From Halichondria panicea (taxonomy: Eukaryota > Porifera > Demospongiae > Suberitida > Halichondriidae), in assembly GCF_963675165.1 (NCBI RefSeq), contig NC_087377.1, positions 14,008,198 to 14,072,197 on the forward strand: DNA of 64,000 nucleotides, written 5' to 3'. Shown here in pieces: positions 58,565 through 64,000 of the stretch; the first letter of the stretch is position 1, and each line of letters begins with the position of its first letter. A program made the translations under genes and the position numbers. Under the pieces are notes generated by a model. The model ran no database searches, was not told the DNA's origin, and saw only the letters and a list, made by a program, of their open reading frames with translations.

Positions 58565-60755
58565 TTATGAAGATCTACACGTATTCAGAATGTCTACTTC
58601 TCTGCACAGGAGCAATGCCTAATATCAAGGGCGTATATACAGAGACGCCCTTGCTAATTAATATCCAGCTATCCCAACAGTGCTCCTTGGCCTCTTGGCT
58701 ATATACTAGCGACGAGACTGGTCAGTTTGAGGTAAGGGTTTAACCGTCTTTGGTTTCTTTTTAATTCAGGACTGGAGTATGATCTGCTCGTTTGAGGGTT
58801 GCTGGGTAGCTCAGAGGCATCAATAAAATCTACGTTTTCTCAAGCAAAATTTACCTGAGTTACGAGTTCGAGTAGGGGCCTAGAATCAGAGAGGTCCAGC
58901 AGCCTGCTAAACCTTCTTGAAATGTAAATTGAGGGCATTCAATCATCCTGAAGTTGCCTTGGGTCACTATAATCGTGCTGCAGCACAGCTGGCAACTCCC
59001 CAGGCCCTTGTGAAGCAGCTCCCTATGTGCATTTTTTGTATACTCATTCTGTGCATTTTCTGTGTACAAATTTCAATTTATTAAATATTTTGCCGACCAC
59101 AAATACAATGAAAATTTGACGCATGCGCAAGTATCATGCCTTGTTCGCCTTTGGTTATAAAAGCGAAAACTCGGCCTGGCATTATTTTGCAAATCCACGA
59201 ATTAAAATCAGCTGTATAAGCAGTCTACATAGCCTCGTTCCCAGGCCTTACTTTTTCTTGTTGTTGTCACTGTTCATTCATAAATCACAAGAAAGACATA
59301 GTGCTAGTGAAATGGAAAAAAATAAAGAAATGGGCGTACGGTTAAGGCCTGGTTTGGGAAATCGCGTGGTCCACAAGGATTTTTATGAATGTGGGCGATA
59401 TGTAGCCCACAATCATGACGATTCTCCCACGCATTCAGAGTTAATAAGACTGTACTGTACTGAGACACAACCACCAAGCTGTGCTGCAAGTCAGATCAGA
59501 GAACCAGCGTGGCCAGCTCTGGTGGCAGTAGCTACCTGCTATATGATAATGATGACTTGATCTATACTAGCATGTAGAAAGACACAAGAAAAGGTAATAG
59601 TCTGATAGAATCTGAACACACACAATCTAGACTAGTAGATCATCTAACTAAGCCTAAGGTCTATAGCTATAGTGCTTGCAAACTTCCAGTTCCAAGTCCA
59701 TGTCCAGCTTGCTGCAGGCAAAGTTTATTGGTCATAGATATCTGCGTGGGCAGTCCAACATCTCTAGCTCAGCATGCCTACGCTCATTTTCACCCCCTTT
59801 TACCCTCACACGACTTCCCGATATACTGGCTCTCTAACTCTACGTCTATTTCTTTCTTTATTCCTCCAATTAATACCATATTAAATTTATCTCATTGAAC
59901 GATTAAGACAGTATTTTATCTTATTGAACGATTGTGATAAAGAACAGAAAAAGGAGAGCCTGTGTAGAGGTAGCCTCGACCCCCGGCCGATCCGTCTCCA
60001 ATTGAACGCTAGGTCGCCTTCAACTTTGTTCTATTAAAAAAAATCGGCCTGGGACCGAGGCTAGTGTAGTAGGCGTAACCTCGCTTGCGCATGCGCACCA
60101 AGGCAAAAGTGATGACACTGCAAATATTTGTAGTCCTGAGGTGGATGTATGAGTAGACAATGGAAACGGCTAAAATGAAGGTAGAGTTTTAATTGTATGT
60201 ATAGTAGATCTCTATTCAGGGACTATTATAATCATAGATCTATTATTCATTGTGAATTTCAGCTACTGTATTAAAGTTTGAGCCGAGGCTCTGTATATAT
60301 AATTATCATATCTATATATGTACGTACATGCTATAGTACTAAATCGCGAGCTGTTGCTTTTGAACGGCGCGAAAAGTAGACTGGTCAATTTGAAACTAAT
60401 TTATTATCATAACAAGTGGCCCGGCATGTGATAAGATCATTGATTGAATTCTCACTGCACCATGATATTATAGGCATATCATGTAAGTTGTAAACTCGAG
60501 TATAGTACGTCCTAACACAGCGCTAGGATACTTTTTGAGTAAGCTAGTGAGTTAGGTGTTTGTGTAGTCTTCTCAGACACCATGAAAACCAGCTGCATGG
60601 TCAAACACACAACTCTCGAGCTCTATATACGGAGTTTGACAAAAAGTAGATCTATAGACTACAGTAGAGTATAGTCTCGCAAATCTGGTCTTTGAGTGCG
60701 TCACCTTCAATACCGGTATAGTTTCATTTGGCACAGATTGTTAGCTTGATCTTTT
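58565..60755. other. intergenic with dispersed repeats
   Basis: Contains a relative of the 48.7 kb palindrome (about 59850-59965) and a short inverted pair of the cctcgaccc..cggcctgggaccgagg type (about 59972-60065). An open frame at 59123-59560 has no recognisable domain and overlaps a repeat that also occurs at 15450. Confidence 0.4.
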
Positions 60756-60882
60756 CTGCACAAAACTCGCCCTGAAATGTGGCCACCGTATAATATTCAA
60801 TTAAAGTCACAAGTTAAAATGTACGGGCAGCCAGCACTGGCTAGTATACGGAGTAGCGCATTTCAGGGCGAGTTTTGTGCAG
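60756..60882. repeat. short inverted-repeat element
   Basis: ctgcacaaaactcgccctga at 60756 is inverted as tcagggcgagttttgtgcag, ending at 60882. Confidence 0.75.
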
Positions 60883-61411
60883 CCGTAAACATCTAGCTAT
60901 AGCAATCCGTGCAAACCGCCAAATGGCCGGAGGTGGCCCTATATTTTAGAGAGCCAAAATAGCGATAGTTTTTACTGTACACTTAAATAGAGAGCATAAT
61001 AATTCATTATCCTCGAGAAAGAGCCGTAAAATAATTAGTCGGGGTAGAGTCGCTTTTTACCTGCAACTACTTTCTGAAATTCAGCCTATTCCGACCAAAC
61101 TACACTGTTCCAAGGGTGACCATGCATGCAGATTAACGGGACAGTATATATATAATTATTATATCTAGCTATAGCTATAAGATTCATCCTGGCATGCATG
61201 ATTGTATAATACTGACCGACTGATGCGAAAAATAGACATTGGTGGACTAATTCTATACAATAAGCTAAATGACAGCTGCATGTAGAGGGTCATTCCCAGG
61301 GAATTTCCCTAAAAATCATAATATTGATAAGCATCCTGTAAAGGGTTATTCCAGGGAACTTTCAGTCTTAACCACTATAGTATGTTGTTTACACCATGCA
61401 CACAGAAACTA

Positions 61412-63762
61412 ATGTTTCACCTGGGCTGGATCGTACTAACTGCCACTTCAGTTTTAACAACTCGGTCTGAAGGTGATCCTCCTGTATGTTATAATTAGAA
61501 AATGCTATTCACAAATGGTGCAAGCTGATTAGTTTCCTTATTTCACTTAGAGACCTATATATACCTCAGCATGCTGATCGAGGTCTTATTATATATACAG
61601 AGGTCCACTATGTACGATGTGTACTTATAGCAATTTATGTTGAAGTCACATAATTATAGTAATGATACAGCTAGTGCATAATTACAAACTAAGCTTGCTC
61701 TAGCAGCTACCAATAGCTAGTACTCTAGTGCAGAAATAACTACTAAGTAAAACAGTTACAGGCCTTGTACAACGGTAACTATATAAGAGACCTCCTCGAA
61801 CCCCTCGGGGACCTTGGACTCTTATAACTATATGGTATAGTGTAATTTACGTTGCTGCTTGTTTTTGAAGGTGCAAATCCATCAGTCACACTGACTGTTG
61901 AGGGAGGAGGGAGTCTGGTTGGTGAACACTGTCCTGGAACTGCCAAGGTTTTGTGTTACGGAATTCATTTGTCATTTTTACGATGGACGTACAACGGGAA
62001 CATAGATATAGTGTCTGCCTTTCTCTCAGATACCACATCACCTTCTTCTGTTAATCCTAATGATCCAGCGTTCATAAGAGTGGAGCTGCTATCGGTAGCA
62101 CAGGATCCAGCGTTCCTGAGTTTCGCTAACTTTTCATCTGAGCTTGTTGTAAACGTGTCAAATCTAAGAACAGAGAGTGTAATAAACATTACATGTGGGG
62201 ATCCAAATACTTTCAAAATGATTCCAGTGGATGTTGAGATTATCCAACAAACTGAGCCTGAGAGTCCCAATGGAATGAATGTGACAGCTCTCTATGAATT
62301 TGGATCCTTGACTGATGCCATTGTCTCTTGGAAAAAGTTGGTGAGTAAGTTATACATCAATGCTCATGTAAAATTGTAAACATATCGCATAGGAAACACG
62401 ATGTCCAGAATTTCAGACCTTCTTGATCTATCAAGTCACACTGTTGGACTCCGGTGTTGTCACAGTAAATCACACAAGCTGTGGAGAAGTGTGTATAGTC
62501 AACTTTCAGAACTTTTCCGATACTACTGAAGTGTATAGGGTGTCACTGTTTGCTGTTAATGCCATCGGGGCAAGTGAACTCGTGGAATATCCAGCCATTA
62601 TTGGTATGTCAACATTAATTATGTCAAAATACATTTATTATAGGGTCCGGCGATTTAATACATATAAAAGCTATGAAATAATTTATTCTAAGGCCATAAT
62701 TATATCTTACTATTAGCACAAACTTTTTCAGTGAAACGAAGCAGCTTCTACTTCACACCTACTTTCCTCTCAAACGATTGTCTGTTTACTTTTGAATGCT
62801 TCTCAAATGGAAGTCTGGATACAGACAGTTGCAATGTGTTGTATACGAATGACTCAATGTACAGGGATCCAATGATGATTGTTTCTCCACTCGATACACA
62901 ATTCAAAATAACTGGAATATTTTCTGATACTATCTACTATTTCGAATTTTCTGTGCACGTAAACGAAACTCTGCTTATTAGGAACAGATTTACTGAACGA
63001 TTAACATCAAGTAAGCTAGTGGTCATTCCGATGTTATATCGTTAAAGTTTTCCATATGCTTTAGGTCGGAAGCTCAGTACAGTGGTCATTGTGTTTCTAA
63101 CACTAACCATTCTGGCCATCATTCTCGAAGCAACATTTGGTATAGGTAAGTTGTAGTAAGTTTTAATTCGCTAAAGCTAGTCTTGCACCTCTTTTTGCAG
63201 TTCTCTGTGTTTTAAAACAACTGCAAACATTTCAAGCCAAGATTCTATTTCTTGTGGCTGGTTTTTCTGGTTTTTTGAGCTTACTTTCTGCTTTTGTTTT
63301 CTCAATTATCACTGGTGTTCAGCAAGGTAAGCAACTAATAATAATTGTTCTGACTTGAGAGGATTATTTGCAGACACATGCAGTCTTAGACTAGACTGGA
63401 GCAGAGCAAGCAATGCATTGATCATTTCGGCCTTTATTTTAGCTCTAATCGGGAATATTATTCTAATCGGCATCTCGATTGCTTCATGCCTAACGAAAAG
63501 TAAGGCCTTTTCAATATATCTTTAACTATTTCAATACCATGCACCTGTTCCACTCTCAGAGTCCAGCAAGATTATAATTAATTTTAAATTGCAATCGGAA
63601 CATAGGTCTTCTCCAGTTGATGAAATTATGCATAGAAGGTAATAGCAATGATTAGTCATAATTATTATAATAGTAATCTTAATTGCTAATTATAGACTTT
63701 TCATGAAGGGTGACACTGTTCCAGGTGGTGCTTCTAATACAAAAATTGAATCTTCAGTATAG
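61412..63762 (+). CDS. gene F: Ig/FN3-like receptor with three membrane segments and short tail
   Basis: Nine exons: 61412-61472, 61871-62340, 62393-62603, 62732-63010, 63065-63145, 63201-63326, 63374-63499, 63560-63638 and 63696-63762. The total is 1500 bases (499 residues), with all phases matching. The start ATG gives a leader (MFHLGWIVLTATSVL). The Ig exon has EHCPGTA, LCYG, LRWTYNG and NITCGD. FN3-like exons follow, then three hydrophobic exons ending ISIASCLTK. The short cytoplasmic tail ends TKIESSV. It is the closest relative of gene A: exons 3-8 have the same or nearly the same length and similar sequence (SFYFTPTFLSNDCLF in both). Unlike gene A, the ninth exon reaches a stop and no PX or kinase exon follows in the remaining window. 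It may be a decoy or may signal through partners. Confidence 0.85.
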
Positions 63763-63857
63763 CTGTGGTGAGTGATATTTAAATGGCAGCATCTACTCTA
63801 TATCTAAAATTCATGCTTGAAAAAGGTGTGTACCGTATTACTAGAATATTTATGTCT

Positions 63858-64000
63858 CGAGGCGTAGCCGCACGAGGGATACGGTAAAGCTGACTGTGCG
63901 TGTGTGTGTGTGTCTGTGTGTCTGTTCCAACTGTAACTGCTCAACGGTTGTAATGCGAAGAAAACTAACAGCTTCTATATGCTTCTAGCCACGTTCTCTT
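63858..64000. repeat. dispersed repeat, second copy, cut by window end
   Basis: gtagccgcacgagggatacg, a GT-rich tract, ctgttccaactgtaactgct and cttctagccacgttctctt match 15683-15850 in order and orientation. Confidence 0.75.

Overview
The window looks like nuclear DNA of an early-branching animal, most probably a demosponge (inference). It is AT-rich and has many introns of only 50-100 bases with GT..AG ends. It also carries a PX-containing SGK-type kinase, a metazoan family, and is dense in small inverted-repeat (MITE-like) elements. No rRNA, tRNA, CRISPR array or bacterial-style operon was recognised.

The main content is a cluster of related cell-surface receptor genes. Each starts with a short signal-peptide exon ending in phase 1, followed by one exon holding an Ig-like domain with a conserved E-H-C-P-G-T or S-Y-C-P-T-T motif and L-R-W. 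Four gene models are built exon by exon, and their frames close exactly. Gene A (3608-17168, +, about 981 codons) has an Ig/FN3-like ectodomain and three membrane segments, and its frame continues without a break into a PX domain and an SGK-like AGC kinase domain. Gene B (27383-30386, +, 675 codons) has the same ectodomain plan and three membrane segments, with a cytoplasmic tail of at least nine tyrosine motifs. Gene D (40595-42115, -, 439 codons) has one Ig, one FN3, one membrane segment and a tail with about seven tyrosine motifs. Gene F (61412-63762, +, 499 codons) is a close relative of gene A that stops after a short tail and has no kinase.

Damaged relatives lie between them. C (34677-37317) has four ectodomain lesions but a clean 180-codon tyrosine-rich tail. 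Others are a fragment at 38515-40144, a receptor-like gene at 49542-50562 with a stop in its signal peptide and a frameshift before its membrane segment, fragments at 51135-51290 and 52015-52915, and gene E (53753-55262, -), a recent copy of D with a lost splice acceptor and a +1 shift. Decayed pieces of the same unusual kinase sit beside C (37672-38290) and beside the Ig fragment at 51.1 kb (51640-51935). This suggests that a receptor-plus-kinase unit was duplicated and the kinase later decayed.

Mobile DNA makes up much of the rest. A pogo/Tigger-like transposase gene joined to a C48 (Ulp1-like) protease, a PHD finger and a tail of tandemly duplicated mini-exons occupies 18974-23657 (-), between inverted repeats of about 440 bases. 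Also present are a second, decayed C48-PHD fragment (43855-45180), the 3' end of a LINE-like element (46018-47370), an integrase remnant (47500-48210), many MITE/foldback elements, and a segmental duplication (39846-43170 versus 53006-57570) that produced the D/E pair. Two large introns of gene A (6278-10743 and 11001-16501) are filled with nested elements.
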